NCBI GenBank assembly: GCA_024138025.1
Contig: JAMXBD010001243.1
Span: 248,001-312,000 of the forward strand
DNA from: Combretum micranthum
Taxonomy: Eukaryota; Streptophyta; Magnoliopsida; Myrtales; Combretaceae
Reading direction: 5' to 3'
DNA: 64,000 nt
Positions within the stretch are counted from its first letter, which is position 1. Each line of letters opens with the position of its first letter. Both the position numbers and the translations under genes were made by a program. Shown here piece by piece: positions 1 to 12,525 of the stretch. Below the pieces are notes generated by a model, which was not told where the DNA came from, did not search any database, and saw only the letters and a list, made by a program, of their open reading frames with translations.

Positions 1-181
1 TCGATATTGTGACCATTGATGGGTTGAGTTACAATAAATGCAATGAATACCGCTTTGATCCTATGTTGATATGGTTGATGGACTGGATTGGTTATATATA
101 CATATTGGTCGTGACGGCAAATTTAAGCTCATATGGTTGTCTTTTCGCAAAACATAATTATAAGGTTACACATATAGTCCA

Positions 182-694
182 AGTGGGAGATTGTTGGATC
201 CTTAATCCAACGTTGGCCTTATATGTGAAATAATTATGTATGACGGGCTGTCACATTTAATTAATCTCAATTAAAAGTGATCAATAAGGTTTGAGTATTT
301 GGGCTTTAATGTATCTAATACGGTATGACCCTTTTATGTGTAGAGATTTTATGGGTAATTTCTATTTTTATGATGGGCTAAAATAGGAATACCAAAAGAT
401 AACAATACGTTAGCTCTATAAATAGTGGTTATGGTTCTCAGGTCACACGTACAACTTTTTTAGTCTCTTCTAAATCCTATCATTAGAGAGTGCAGAGAGA
501 AAACTAAAGAAATCTCTCAGAGAAAACGTGTTGATCTGGAAGGCCAACCACACGGCTCTAAAATCATTGATTGCTATGGATTCATGTATGCTTCCGCTTA
601 TGTGTTTATTTATATATATATATATATATATGTTTGTAATTCTTAATGGTTAAATATGAATGATCTAGGGTTTTTATATGTGATGATTTTCACA
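182..694 (+). mobile_element. 3' end of a Ty1-copia retrotransposon: polypurine tract and LTR
   Basis: A purine tract (aagtgggaga, 181-190) is followed at once by an LTR-like start TGTTGGATCC at 192. A purine tract followed by TGTTGG is the usual junction between the internal region and the 3' LTR in plant Ty1-copia elements. A TATA-like box (ctctataaata, about 415-425) lies roughly 225 bp into the LTR, as expected for the U3/R promoter. The right end is placed at CACA near 694 but is not certain. The upstream 180 bases would be internal element sequence; no clear RNase H reading frame remains there. The other LTR is outside the window, so a target duplication cannot be checked. Confidence 0.5.
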
Positions 695-1232
695 AAAGGT
701 TAATCTAGACCTATCAAACCTATATATGTTCACAAAACGTCGTTGGGCTCTGAAACATATCGGTCTCGTTGCCGGTTGATAACGTTATATTATTGTCTGG
801 TGGGAAGAAAGTAGAGGCATGAGGTGCGATTGTTCACAAGCATTGGACTAGATTTAGATTAAGAAATATTGTCAAATCTGCAAACAAACTGATAATCAAC
901 TTTTAAGGGGAAAAAAAAAAAAAAGATATTTGGCATTCAATAATATTACCTAATCAATTATGTTGAGAGGATTATTGATTATGTGCAAGAATATTGTATG
1001 TACATAAAAAAGCATGAATAATAAGGTGAGATTAGTAAACCTAACCACCGTGTTTTATCGTTTTCGTGAACTTGTCGGCTGAGAGAGAAGGAAACACGAA
1101 TGCCAATTAAACGTGCTTAATTAAAAAAAAGAATTGCAATGAAACATATTGTGTCTATATAAATTATAAGTTTATAGGCTAACGATGAAAGTACATTTCA
1201 TTTGAGGGAGGCAGCAGAAAGCATAATTAAGC

Positions 1233-1263
<31 letters not shown>

Positions 1264-1309
1264 GATAAGATTAATTAGAAGATCGGTGGTTCGGTAGGCT
1301 ACTACTTAA
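695..1309. other. intergenic, nothing coding recognised
   Basis: AT-rich DNA with a poly-A tract near 910-923 and an AT dinucleotide run at 1233-1258. No gene signal was seen. The last part should contain the 3' UTR of the minus-strand gene that ends at 1310. Confidence 0.5.
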
Positions 1310-1777
1310 TTAATAATAACAAGCACCTTTTACACGGGCAAATAATCTATGGCTTCTGTACCGTACCAGCTCCAGCTGCTGATGCTCCTTATTAGAGCCT
1401 TCTACTTCTTCATGGCGCTCCTGCTCCTGCAAACCGGAGTTCGACTGTCCAAAAGCAGCTGTGGACTTGACTCCCCGGCGGCCGTGGCTGTGGCTGTTGC
1501 TGTTTCTGTTTTTATCAAGCAGGTAGCTGTTAATGTTATTCTTTGTGCGCCGTATTTCGTGTTGAGGAGTCATGAAAACAACAGCATGGTGCTGGTGCTG
1601 GAGTAGGCCCGTGTTACAAACACCGGTACTAGTAGTATTAGTACTGCCAACGTTAAAGTCATCCATGGCCATGCTGTAAGGGTAAGCAGCACAACCAGCA
1701 GATAGACACTCATATCGCCGTCGAGTGCTGCTCCGCTTAATCGCCCTAAACGCCATGGGAATCAGACCTTCCATCAT
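1310..1777 (-). CDS. small uncharacterised plant protein of the 'MEGLIP' type, 155 aa
   Basis: This is a single-exon minus-strand frame of 155 residues (154 if the second Met at 1774 is used). The N-terminus reads (M)MEGLIPMAFRAIKRS, then RRRYECLSAG and a tyrosine-containing hydrophobic patch. This matches my memory of a plant-specific family of short proteins that begin MEGLIP..xRAIK and carry a YxCLSxG motif; their biochemical role is not established to my knowledge. The rest is low-complexity, rich in Ser, Asn, His and Gln, with a basic HGRRG segment near residue 100. No signal peptide or membrane segment is evident. A TATA-like box lies about 45 bp upstream. Two facts support a real gene: the conserved N-terminus and the promoter-like sequence just in front of it. 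The 85-aa frame on the other strand is taken to be its shadow. Confidence 0.6.
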   Translation of the reverse strand: MMEGLIPMAFRAIKRSSTRRRYECLSAGCAAYPYSMAMDDFNVGSTNTTSTGVCNTGLLQHQHHAVVFMTPQHEIRRTKNNINSYLLDKNRNSNSHSHGRRGVKSTAAFGQSNSGLQEQERHEEVEGSNKEHQQLELVRYRSHRLFARVKGACYY

Positions 1778-1818
1778 TGAGATGAGATGAGGAGGAGCTA
1801 TAGCTAATAGCTAGGAAT

Positions 1819-1829
1819 AATATATATAC
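1819..1829 (-). promoter_or_regulatory. TATA-like box upstream of the small MEGLIP-type gene
   Basis: On the minus strand a TATATATAT tract lies 42-52 bp upstream of the start codon at 1777. If it is the true TATA box, the 5' UTR would be very short (about 10-20 nt), so the start site may lie elsewhere. Confidence 0.3.
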
Positions 1830-1844
1830 ATGTAGGTGGATGCT

Positions 1845-1867
1845 TCTCTTCTTCTTCTTCTTCTTCT
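1845..1867. repeat. (CTT)n microsatellite
   Basis: About seven CTT/TTC units in the region upstream of the minus-strand gene at 1310-1777. On that gene's sense strand it reads (AAG)n, a common feature of plant 5' regions. Confidence 0.8.
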
Positions 1868-4816
1868 AACTACATATATTCCATGAAGTGAAGGTGAAGG
1901 TGAAGCAACCATTTTAAAGGTAAAGTGGGACCACGTATTAATGTATATCATTATTACTGAATCGTACTTGGTCCAATAATAATAAGAAATAAATGAACTC
2001 TTATGTTTTCTCTTATATATAAGTTATGATATGGGCTGGCTGATTACGATAGACATCCACCCCAACCCCAAAACCCAACAAGCCAAGAAACAAAGGAACT
2101 TTTGGTCGCACTGTTTCACAGTTGACCCGGCATTTAGCTTTCAAGAAAGGTAAATAATGGATGAGATTAGGGATTTGCACACTTCATTCATCAACCCCTC
2201 CCTCTTCCGGCTTCTGAAAGTCTTTATATTGTATTGTATTGATATTAGAGCCCTACACTTGTCACAAGACCATCATCATCCAATTTTCCAACTAATGCAA
2301 TGAGCCAAGCCAACCCACTAACCACACTATTAACTTCATTCTTCATTTCCTAATTTTTATTTGACAAAAATAAGTAAAATTATAATCCCCGAAAACACAT
2401 TTTTAGAGAGGAAAAAAAACAAAAAATTAATTTCTAAACACTTTCTACTTGTTCGCTCTGTTATAATTATAATACCATTATAATTTTATTCCCTACAGAT
2501 AATTGTTACAACATTTAGTTCATTGAATATCAATTACATAATGAATCTCTATTACACAAAATATTGAATAGCCATTATTTATTCAAAGGTATGAATATCA
2601 ATTCAATGTTGGAACTATCTTTTTTTTTTCAAAATACGACCATTTAAATAAAAAATTAATAAAGAAAAATCTTATTACGACTCTATTTCATTCGTTCGTA
2701 ATAGGAATTTCATTACAGTCTTATTTATTCAGCGAAGTAAACAGACCATTAGTTTAGGTAATAGCCTTATATAACCTAATAGCATAATTACTAGTATTAC
2801 TGTATAAAATATTTTATAGACAAAAAAAATTGCCAAATGAATTCTATACACAAAATTTATTACCTAGCTACCTCTGATCCTTATATATAACCTATAAAGA
2901 TTGAGTCAATACAGAAAAGTTCAAATAAATTAAAAAAAAAAATCATAACTTGGTCTAAATTCCAATTTCCAATCACACATGATAGCGTTAGTTGTTCATG
3001 GACATGTAATAAGGTAGTGATGATGTTGGGTTAAGGTGTAGGTAAGCTGTCCAAATCGAATGGAGCAAGTTGAATGTGGAACAGGTATGAATTAGTATCA
3101 CTTATCATTTATATCAGCTATATGTAAGCTTTATCCATATTATTAGCTGGGGGGAGCCAAATGGCAATTTATTATTTGTTTTCCTTCCTCAAAAATGTGA
3201 TATGAATAATATAGTATAGCATCGCTATCACCATTCTACCGAACACATCCACGTCCACGGGGACTAGACTAATTAAAATTTTAGCATGAAAGAAACTACC
3301 CTATCACAAAGTTTTCATATTATACTCTCAAAGAAATTTTGTGTTATTGTGAGCTATTGAAAAATCGAAATGTGTGAACCATAAATGGAACTTTTTTTTT
3401 TTTGGCCATACCATAAATGGAACTTTGACTGAGTTAAAAAATGGAATTACTTATAGAAAACTTTTAAATTAGTGATTATTCAAATAAGAAAGAAAAAAAA
3501 GTTAAGACCTTAAAATAATTTGAAGAAATTATATGGTCTCGTCATTAATTTTGATGGGACCGATTTCGTTATTATCCAATAGCTCATATCATACATAATC
3601 GTGATCAAATTCAAAAACTATATTTATTTTAACAGTTAAATAATTGACAGGGCGATCCCAGGGATCGTAGAAACTCTCTAATAAGATAATCAAAGGATAG
3701 AAAATTAAACTTTTGTTTTTCAATATAGATAATGACGATTTCTTTTGTCTCTCTAGAGTGGAAATTAATTTCTTTACTTTCAAGTCATATTTTCATTAGC
3801 TAATCTTCTATCACCATGTTTTCCATTAAGATTATTGAATGATTCTTTCAATCAAAATAAAAAAGAATGATTAATAAATCCAAGAGAAATTGCGACATCC
3901 TCTATTCAAAGGAGAGAGATGGGTTTTAGATGTTCTAATAAACTCTCACTCAATTTCTCAAGTTTATTTTATTAGTATATAAAAAATTATAAAGATTTCA
4001 TTATAAAAGTTGAAAAAGTATATTTTCAATATAATTAGTGTATCCATAAATCAAATTTCACAATATAAAATAGAAAAAAAAAAAGCACAATAATATACAG
4101 TTATGTATCCAAGAAGCATGAGCATGTTTCGGCAGAAGAAGGAACTCGGAAAGAATTAGATGGAAAGAAATAAAGGAAAAAAAAAAATTAAGTCCTTACA
4201 TTGTTTAGAAATAAAGGAAAGCAAAGGGATGAGTTAAGCCACCACATGATAAGGTTGGGTAATATAGGCGGGTAAGATATGAGTTCATACTTTACCTTGT
4301 AAATATAATATACTAAATTTTGTTCTTAAAGCTTCTTTTATAGCTCTTTTATGTATCATGTGCCTTGTATTCTATGCCATATGCCTTGTAAGTATATACA
4401 TATAATCAAAGTTCTTAGAAAATAAGATTTTCTAAAATGTAGTCTACAAATAGTAAGTTTCAACAAAAATGATTATAATTAGAAAAAATAAAGTAGTATT
4501 ATCTATTTATTATTTATTAATATTATTTCATTATTTTTAATAATGTGGATATGAGTATTTGGAACCCACACTTTTTGTACATTAGAGTAAGATTATAGAG
4601 GGTATGAAGACTTTATACCCATATCCTTATTTGATTCAATTTATGAAACATTAATTATTCTTTTTAAGGACTCAAGAAGATACTTTAAGTAAACTTGTTT
4701 CAAATATTGACACTTTTTGGGGTAATTTACCTCTTATATAAATAAAGGGAAAAGAAGCTTTCCTATTTGGAAATGAATACTTACTTTAAAATTTTATAAA
4801 GTTACAAACTAGCTAT
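1868..4816. other. AT-rich intergenic region, no gene recognised
   Basis: No exon-like reading frames were found. The stretch holds many poly-A and poly-T tracts. A possible MITE lies at about 2443-2753 and is listed separately. A short open frame near 3589-3783 has no recognisable family and an AT-driven composition. Confidence 0.5.
2443..2753. mobile_element. possible degraded MITE
   Basis: The left part (TTGTTCGCT then ATAATACCATTATAATTTTATTCC-like sequence) is loosely matched in inverted orientation by the right part (GGAATTTCATTACAG ... AGCGAAGTAAACA). The inner sequence has the alternating ATTACGA/CATTCGTTCGTAATAGGAAT words typical of common plant MITEs. The inverted match is imperfect and no target duplication was confirmed. 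Confidence 0.25.
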
Positions 4817-4849
4817 TATATATATATATATATATATACATATATATAA
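4817..4849. repeat. (AT)n microsatellite
   Basis: An alternating TA run with one CA interruption. Similar AT runs occur at 609-631, 1233-1258, 20899-20921, 21798-21816, 40049-40067, 44391-44412 and 47464-47493. Confidence 0.85.
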
Positions 4850-6998
4850 TCTCAACTGTTAAGTAAACATGTAATGTTGCATCTCAATTAGTTACATTTT
4901 AGGAAAATTTAGAAAAAGTAACCTTAAAGATCTAAATTTCCCTTATTCTCCTTTCTTTGCACCTTTGGCATCCCCTCTCTATTGTAAAGATTAATGCTCT
5001 CCCTAATTTAAGGGTTTCTTTGTTGTTGTAAGATTTTCTATTGATCTTTCAAAGAATTTTCTTACTACCAAAAAGAATAAATAAGTTATCCGTTGTGAGC
5101 ATTCCCGTAGGCATCATGGAAACAAAGGTTGTATTCTTAAATATAGCAATCAATATAACTTAAATTTGCAAAATGGAGAGTAGCAATATCACATCGATCT
5201 AAGCAGAATATGAGGAGTAAAATAATCACACCAGACAACAATAGGATACCTTGCAAAATGGAGAGTGGCAGTAGCCCATTGATCTAAGAAGAATATGAGG
5301 AGCAAAATAATCACACCAGACAACAATAGGATACCTCCAAAATGGCTCATGACCTTTCTAAGGGCAATTCTGGTTGAATCATCACATTCTTTCTATTTTT
5401 AGCCAAGTATCTGTTTAGATGATGTGTTCAAATGGAAATACTCTCCTTAGCATCAATAAACTATTATGGATTTCTTGTATATAGATGTAGATTATTGGAT
5501 CCAATTGCAGTGATCATATGCGTGCAGTGTTTGGCTGGCACTGCACGTGGCTTCAGAGGAATGACTTGGTAATGGTAGGTAAAAATGACTCATGGAGAGA
5601 TGATAGGGAGAAAGAGTAAGCAATCTCAGATAGTTCGAATGCATGCATAATAGGTGGCGGAGTAATATAGCATTAACTTACAATTATTGGAAAGAGGCAA
5701 TGCATTGTTCATTCTAAACCCTGTTTGATCTCTAGCATTACAATCTAATAGCACGACAACATTTCTCTAAATATCTGAAATCTGCCAAATGAGGAGAACT
5801 CTTAAGTATTCATAGAATTTAGCTGTTAACAGCATCCGTTAGATCGCAAGGTGTGTCAACGGCTCAGATGAATCCTTCTTATGATAGATCTTTCCACAGG
5901 CTCATTTTTCAGTTTAAGCTCATGGAGAGCCTCTTTTAAGTGCATGAGCTTTTTTGAGAAGGATTAAGAGTGGACAAGTCAGTTCAATGATCCTTACTCC
6001 AAGCTCACCATGCCAAATCTCCCATAAGTCATCCCAAGATATGAAATGAACTTTTCAAACTCTGTCACTTAGCGTAAGAGTCAAATCCATAATTGAATTA
6101 GCCCTTTACAATAGACTTGGGCAATGAGTCAAATTGAAAATATATGGCGCATATAATTCTTCGTTTCATTAGAAAATATGATTGTAGAACCCAACCCAAT
6201 AACTATATGAAACATTGGCAAACGGGGCACCGTGGTAACCAAGACTGCATTTTCCTAATTATCATGACTTTTCTTTTCTTTTTTTTTTCCCTCTTCCCTT
6301 CTTTTATGGGGACTCAAAACTGAAGTCACTTTTCTTGTTAGTAAACTAACAACGCTATTTTTTCAAGTTTTTCTACAAACAAATATGAACATATAAAAAA
6401 AATAACATGTCGCATGACTTTTTATTTCTATTAATAGTACATCAAATAAATATCAAAGGTAGACATAAAACTTGATTAGGGGAAAGAAGGAAAAATAAAA
6501 TGATGCGATTTTTTTTTTCCAATTTTTAAGGCTATCCCAGAAATAATGGATCCATTGATGAGAGTATAAAGCTACTAGAAGACTTGTTAACCCACTTGTC
6601 CAATGCCAAGTTAGCATCCAATGAATAGTTCAAGTTATCTAGTGATGCTATCTTAGATGTTAGCTATCACGTGTTATCTATATGAATAATGATTATAATG
6701 TAAAATCCTCCCACCCTTGATGATTGTAATGTGATTTCTACTCGAGTTTATTGACTACTATGCATGATAACATATGTTGTATTGAGTTTGAAATGTATTT
6801 AATTATTTGTTCCATCTTAATAGTTAGTTATGATGTGATGGCTAACTATTGGGGAGAAAAACGCACAGTTAACATACCATTACATTAGAAAGAGTTGGTT
6901 ATCTGCAAAATACGGAGAGATAGAACATAAGCAAGTGGAATCACAACCATAAACACCAAGTTTTCGAAACACTATTTAAGGTTGGATGATTGCAAAAC
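4850..6998. other. intergenic, probably decayed repeat DNA
   Basis: Apart from the 85-bp duplication there is no recognisable gene. No reading frame above about 60 codons is present on either strand. The composition is less AT-rich than the flanks, which suggests old transposon sequence, but no terminal structure was found. Confidence 0.4.
5166..5335. repeat. two-copy tandem repeat, 85-bp unit
   Basis: The segment starting TTGCAAAATGGAGAGT at about 5166 recurs 85 bp later at 5251. Each unit ends in ACACCAGACAACAATAGGAT. The copies differ at several positions (for example AGCAGAATATG against AGAAGAATATG), so the duplication is not recent. Confidence 0.8.
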
Positions 6999-9900
6999 TA
7001 TCATGCCCCGAAGGGTACCCTAAATATGGCAGTCCACCGTACACAATATTAAAGCCTAGGAATGACCGCCTCAGTCATGTGAAGGCTTCCATACTATGTA
7101 CAAGGCGTCTAACACATGGAGGAGACACACCAGAGTGATACATTATATATTGATACAACTTGAGTAACAATGTAAAGGAAATACATTTCACTATACTTCA
7201 ATTATAATTCATCAAAGATTTCATTACATAAAACTATTACAAAGCAATTCACAAAACCTAGCTAATATCTTCAAGTATTCTTACTTCCTGCCGGAAACCC
7301 AAGGTCATACTCGGCTCTAGACATCTCAGTCCCTCCGTAGCATTCTTGAGTTAACTTGTTTAATCAAACATCTATTGGGGTATAAGCTACACTAGCTTAG
7401 TGAGTGAGAACTTCCAAGATCACATTTATAACACATCATACAAACAAGTGATTAGTCAGACAAGTGATATGTATCAAACATATGGAATCAACAAACATAT
7501 GACCAGCCGAAAATCATATGTGGATGGACTTGCGCTCTCCATCCCGGGTTAGCAGATTAACGAATACTGCGGTACTGCGCAATATGCCGTTTAGGATCAC
7601 GATCAACCTACTTATAAATTTGTTAGTGGATCACGATTAACCGACTCATTAATTCATTTATGGATTACGATTAACTGACTTTTACACCGTTTAGGATCAC
7701 GGACAACCGAACAATGCTAATGCTCCATCCCCATTTATGATATGAATGAGTCCATATTTATTTTCAATTCCGAATAGTCAATTATACCAATTCTTTAAGT
7801 GATCAATCAATAATCGCAGACAGTCTATCTTAATTCATCTGTATAAGCTGTAGTTAATCACCCGGCTTCAATATTCTTATATTCCCTTTATCATATCAAC
7901 AATAACCATAGTTCCAATTCATCCCCATCGTGCATATCCATTTTATCTTTACTAAATATCTAGTGCAACTATCATTATAATCATATACAATAAATGGAAT
8001 CGGAAGTAATACTCACTCGGCTATTGGATCACCGATCTCTTAATAAAAGTAATCCGGTGGTAGGGAATCGTCAAGTTCGGGGTCACCTAAAAAGGAAGAA
8101 ATACCCTAATGAGTATTTCAATTCAAAACTAATCCATCCTATTTCATACAAACTATCAAATTTGTAATTCTTGTCCTAAGTGGGATTTCCAAATTAAAGC
8201 AGCCATAACTTGGCCATTTTAACTCGGAATTTAGCAAATTATATATCGATTTCTATCTACTTCGAAAGATTTATCTAATTCTAATATCATATTTAAGTTT
8301 TGAAAACTTTGAATCTTCGAAAAGGTCTGATCAGTTCAGATCAGTAGCGAAAACAATTTAAGAAAGTTGATTTCGTGAAAGTTTGTGAAGTTTCTACTAT
8401 CCAAAGCAAGCATACATGCAATATGAGCAAGTTACTAACATAAATGATATGTCATGAGATATATATGTACATGTTCTTGATGATATTTAATAAAAGAAAT
8501 TTTTAGAAAACTTTTTCCTTGTAAGACTTTATGAAAAATTAACTTACAAAGACTAGTCTTGTATTCTTGACAATCCCCACTTGTTTTTAGAAAAATTCCT
8601 TGATAAAATATTTTTATTCTTGTTAAAATTAGGCCTTTATTATGTATATTCCTTAATGCCTTTATTTTTCAACAAAAATTTTCATTTTACACTTTGTAAA
8701 CATGTTTTTAAATATGGTTCATCCAAAAATCTGAATTTTGTAAAAATTGTTTCTGAGTGATTTCTTTTGAGAAAACTTGTTTAATACATTAAAATTTAAG
8801 GGTCTAATATACTTATCCCTTAAGGACTTAATTTCTTAGATAAAACTTTCATTTTGAGTTTGGAAAATAGGTGTTTTCATGACCTTACTCCAAAATTACG
8901 AATTTCTTAAGTTGACTAGCAACTCGATTTTTCCTACTTCATTTCTACTCCTTGTTCTACATATTTTTCTTAGCAAATCCCATCTTAACTTATAAAAATC
9001 TTTACTTGATGGTATCTATGACCTATACTCTTCATTTTTCATATAAAACACAAGTTTTGGAGTTGGTAAAAAGGCTTTTAATGCATGGTCTTGAAATCAT
9101 CCGAATTTCACAAAGTTAGAATAAAACTCAAATTTTATATTTTGTAATCTCTTCCTATTTTGAGAATCTCTATTAGTAGATCTACCATTTACTTATCAAG
9201 AACATCTCCTATTGATACCTATTCCATAACTCTTTCATTTTTAAACAAATCCTTCATTTTGGTGTTGAAAAATGAGTTTTTAAAATTGGTCTTGGTTGAG
9301 ATCCGAATTTATAAAATTTGTTTTTGGACATATCTTTTGATAAAATCCATCTAAACTTATGAAAATTCATCCCTTACATATCCTATCTTAAGAGCCTTCC
9401 ATATCTTGAATAAAAACTTCATTTTTGAGTTGGAAAAAATGTTTTTAAACTAGGCCTTGGCCTAAATCCGAAAATAGAATTTTGTTTTGAAAAATAATCT
9501 TTGAAAATCACCTTTGAACCATATAAAATGAAGTCTTGATGATATATATACAATAAGCCTTCATTATTTCAAGTAAAAATTTCATTTTGACACTTGGAAA
9601 GTGGTTTTTAAATGTGGATCTTGTCTAGATACGAATTTCACCATTTTTGTTTGAATTCAAAACCAAGATCTACACTTTCTATAAACATAAATATAAAAGA
9701 AATTCATAATAGTAAACTATAAACTCCTAGATCTAAACTTTACTCATCAAGATCATTCATTTATGATATCTATTCCCTAAGCCCTTCATTTTAAATTAAA
9801 AATACACATTTTGAAGTTGAAAAATAGCTTTTCTGAATATGATTTCCTTTTTATCCCAATTTTCAAAAATGGTTTTGTTGAAAATAAAATAGATCTTGAG

Positions 9901-11628
9901 CTTTCTAAAATTTTTCTACTATCATCAAGCTATTACAAGTTATTTAAGAAAATAAATCAAAAGTCTAACGCATTTATGAACTTAAAACAACTAGATCTAG
10001 TTTACTATACTAGTTATAAATGCATGAACACTATGATGGTTATGTGAATGATGAATATATGCACAAATCATTAGCAATAACAACATAACTTGAAAATAAA
10101 ACAAGATAATAGCAAAATAACTTCAAATAACAAGATCTATAATATTGTGATGGTAAGAATCTCATGTTCAAGTGTTTCCCATCCTTAGCTTAAAGCTCAT
10201 GGGGATTTTATGTGGAATCACACATGAATGAACTTGCCATTACATGTTTTAAGATCATAAAGTATACATCTATTACCTATTGGAAGATTGGAACAAGAAA
10301 CTTGAAGAAAAAATATGTGAGTGTGTGTGTGCATGTGGGTTACGGTTTTGGCAAGGGAAGAGGAGAGTTTTTGCAAAAAAATTTTAAAGTGAGAAAGAAG
10401 AAAGAAAGAAAGTGAGAAGAAGTTGGAATAAAGGGGTTTATCTAGAGGAATGGATTAAGGTTTATGTAATAAAAGAAAATAAAATAAAACAAATTGGAGA
10501 GAGGGCAAGAGGGAGAGAGTAGCACCGGATTTGGAGGGTGAGAGGGAGAAAATGAGTTATGTTGTGTAAGTTTTGAAATTAATTAAGTAATTTGAGTAAT
10601 AAAGTTATATTGGAAAGGTAAATTGTAAGGAAAATGATGAAATTGTAAGAGTAGGGTGTAAGGATGTAAGAAATAGGTTATGGGTAGTTGTATCTACGAA
10701 TAGGGTAAAAGAATCAAAAAGTAGATTAGACATTTAAAGTACCGATAGTAATGAAAATACGATAAAAGATTATAACTGTAACTTTTATAACCCGAAAAAT
10801 TATATAACTGATATATTTGGAAATCTTATGAAATTACGAGTCTAACGGTACTAATATCATATATTTAATATTTCGAGCCCTGGGGAATGCTTTTCAAAAT
10901 CTGTACCCGATCAAGTTCGAAATAGATCGAAAATTTACTAGTCTTACCTTTTAAAGCATCCTAGTATTATTACGAACTAAACTACAGCCTTTACTCATAT
11001 TTCGATTCCTTGGTTTAGGAATACGGGATTGACGGATCTAAACTACTAGGGTTTCTTGAGAATTTGTTGACTTAGGGTTTCCCGGTTGACTTCCTGATTT
11101 ATGGTTTGAACTGGATATTTCCCTAAAAATTAGGGGCCTACATGAACTACTATATTCCACTTAAGGTTCCCGGGTGATTTTCCGGTTTAGAACATTATCA
11201 ATTTGGAAACTGATATTTTATGTTTATACAACATATTTAATTTGAGAAACTTATTTTTTAATTTTATTTTTGTAAGTATTTAATATCTCTCAACATTTTC
11301 GGAATTCTTGAATTAGGTTTTATTTCCGAAGGTTTATCATCATTCACTTTTTAATAATTTGTTTTTAGGTTCTATATTACCCGATTTTACCAGTCAGAGT
11401 TAAGTATAAAATTTGTTATACGTAATAGTTTTGGATTTGAAGACTATTGAGTTCTTATTTATTTTTAAGGATTTTCATTTTCTCAATATTAAGAAATTTC
11501 TGGATTCGTTCGTGATTTAGGACTAATTGAAGTTCGGTTTTAATTTGAAGTTATTTTTAAAGTTTATTTCCAATGTTTATTTTAGAATTATTTACTGAAA
11601 TTTTCCAGGGCTTACAAAAACCATTTAA
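6999..11628 (+). mobile_element. long Ty3-gypsy LTR-like block
   Basis: The block begins TATCATGCCCCGAAGGGTACC. Plant Ty3-gypsy elements of the Tekay/Del-like group often have LTRs that start TGTCAYGCCCCGAAA, so this looks like such a start with one TG-to-TA change. A second sequence of this kind, TGTCACGCCCCGAAAGGTACC, occurs in the opposite orientation ending at 33744. The interior has phrases typical of these LTRs (for example CATAACTTGGCCATTTTAACTCGGAAT near 8205). The right end is placed at the word GGGCTTACA near 11628; a similar GGATTTACA ends at 11702. No gag or pol frames were found, so this is a solo LTR or LTR fragment. The open frames at 9160, 9811 and 10212 fall inside it and are not genes. 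Confidence 0.4.
8640..9900 (+). repeat. degenerate tandem repeat, about 165-225 bp units, about seven copies
   Basis: A recurring block contains TTCATTTTG followed by AGTTGGAAAA, then GTTTTTAAA, then TGGTCTTG and ATCCGAATTT. It is anchored at about 8681, 8848, 9049, 9253, 9418, 9581 and 9805. Each anchor is preceded by a variant of CCTTAAG..CCTTCATTTTTC. The spacing varies from 163 to 224 bp and the units are strongly diverged. It lies inside the long LTR-like block. Confidence 0.6.
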
Positions 11629-11708
11629 AACTATAACAATATATGTGTACTTTAAAATTTTTTACCAGCGGCTGTATTTTGAAATTTCCTAGGATTTACA
11701 ACCCAAAA

Positions 11709-11717
11709 CTTATATTA
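11709..11717 (+). repeat. target site duplication of MULE-1, left copy
   Basis: CTTATATTA here pairs with CTTTTATTA at 21786-21794, matching at 8 of 9 positions. Nine base pairs is the usual target duplication of Mutator-like elements. Together they fix the element ends. Confidence 0.7.
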
Positions 11718-11930
11718 GGGAAAAGGAAAATAATATTTATATTTTTAAATTAATTACAAAAATACCACTTGGACTAAAATAATCCCAGTTTTAGGCAAGA
11801 AGAGATGAGGTCATAAGTTACTAGCTTTGTCTCTTTACGAGATGAGGTCAGGTCTTAAAATTACAAAGCTACCTTGTCTCTTGAAGAAACTGGGTCAGCA
11901 GCAAGAGACGAGGTCATCAGTCCATTTTCC
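11718..11930 (+). repeat. MULE-1 left terminal inverted repeat and subterminal hairpin repeats
   Basis: The first about 85 bp match the right end in inverted orientation. They are followed by eroded copies of the family hairpin motif (GACCTCGTCTCTT and its inverse AAGAGACGAGGTC), for example AAGAGATGAGGTC, GAGATGAGGTC and AAGAGACGAGGTC. These match the cleaner palindromes of MULE-3. Confidence 0.7.
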
Positions 11931-12525
11931 CCCCTTCCTTCTTCTTCTTACCCTATTTTGCTCTTGAAAAATCCCTAATCCCCACTCACAAAAAAACCCT
12001 ACCCTAATTTTACTCTGTTCCAGTAGTGGTTTTGATCTAATTGGCATGAATTGTTGGTTAATTTTGATCACCAAGCGTCAATTCTTGCAAAATTCAAACG
12101 ATTTACCCTTCAATTGTTGAGGATGCATTGAACTTCGCAAGCAAGAAGCTTAATCTCACCCATTGATTTTTCACCATTATTGATGTTGTAATGTAGGTTT
12201 TTTTTATGTTATGTACATTGTTGGATTTTTATTTTTTATTTTTCCAAATGTTGAAGCAACATTATATGTTATTTTCATATGAGAGTATTATGGAGTGGTA
12301 ATGCGATTTTGATGTATGTTGTATGCTTTATTGATGCTACAATGTGGATATTGGATGTTGTAATTGTGATGTTACTGTATAGTTTCAAAATTTATGAATC
12401 AAATTATGAAACCATATGTTATTATATGTCTCACATCTTGATTTTAGGGGAGCGCAATTCATAACTCATGATCACATTTCATGCATTCAACCTATATTTT
12501 ATGAGCTAACAGGGTCGGGGAGGAA

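Noticed and set aside
1349..1606. 85-aa plus-strand frame with an Ala/Val run
   Set aside because: Lies wholly inside the minus-strand MEGLIP-type gene, whose N-terminus is recognisable.
9811..10047. 78-aa frame
   Set aside because: Sits in the degenerate repeat array of an LTR-like block.
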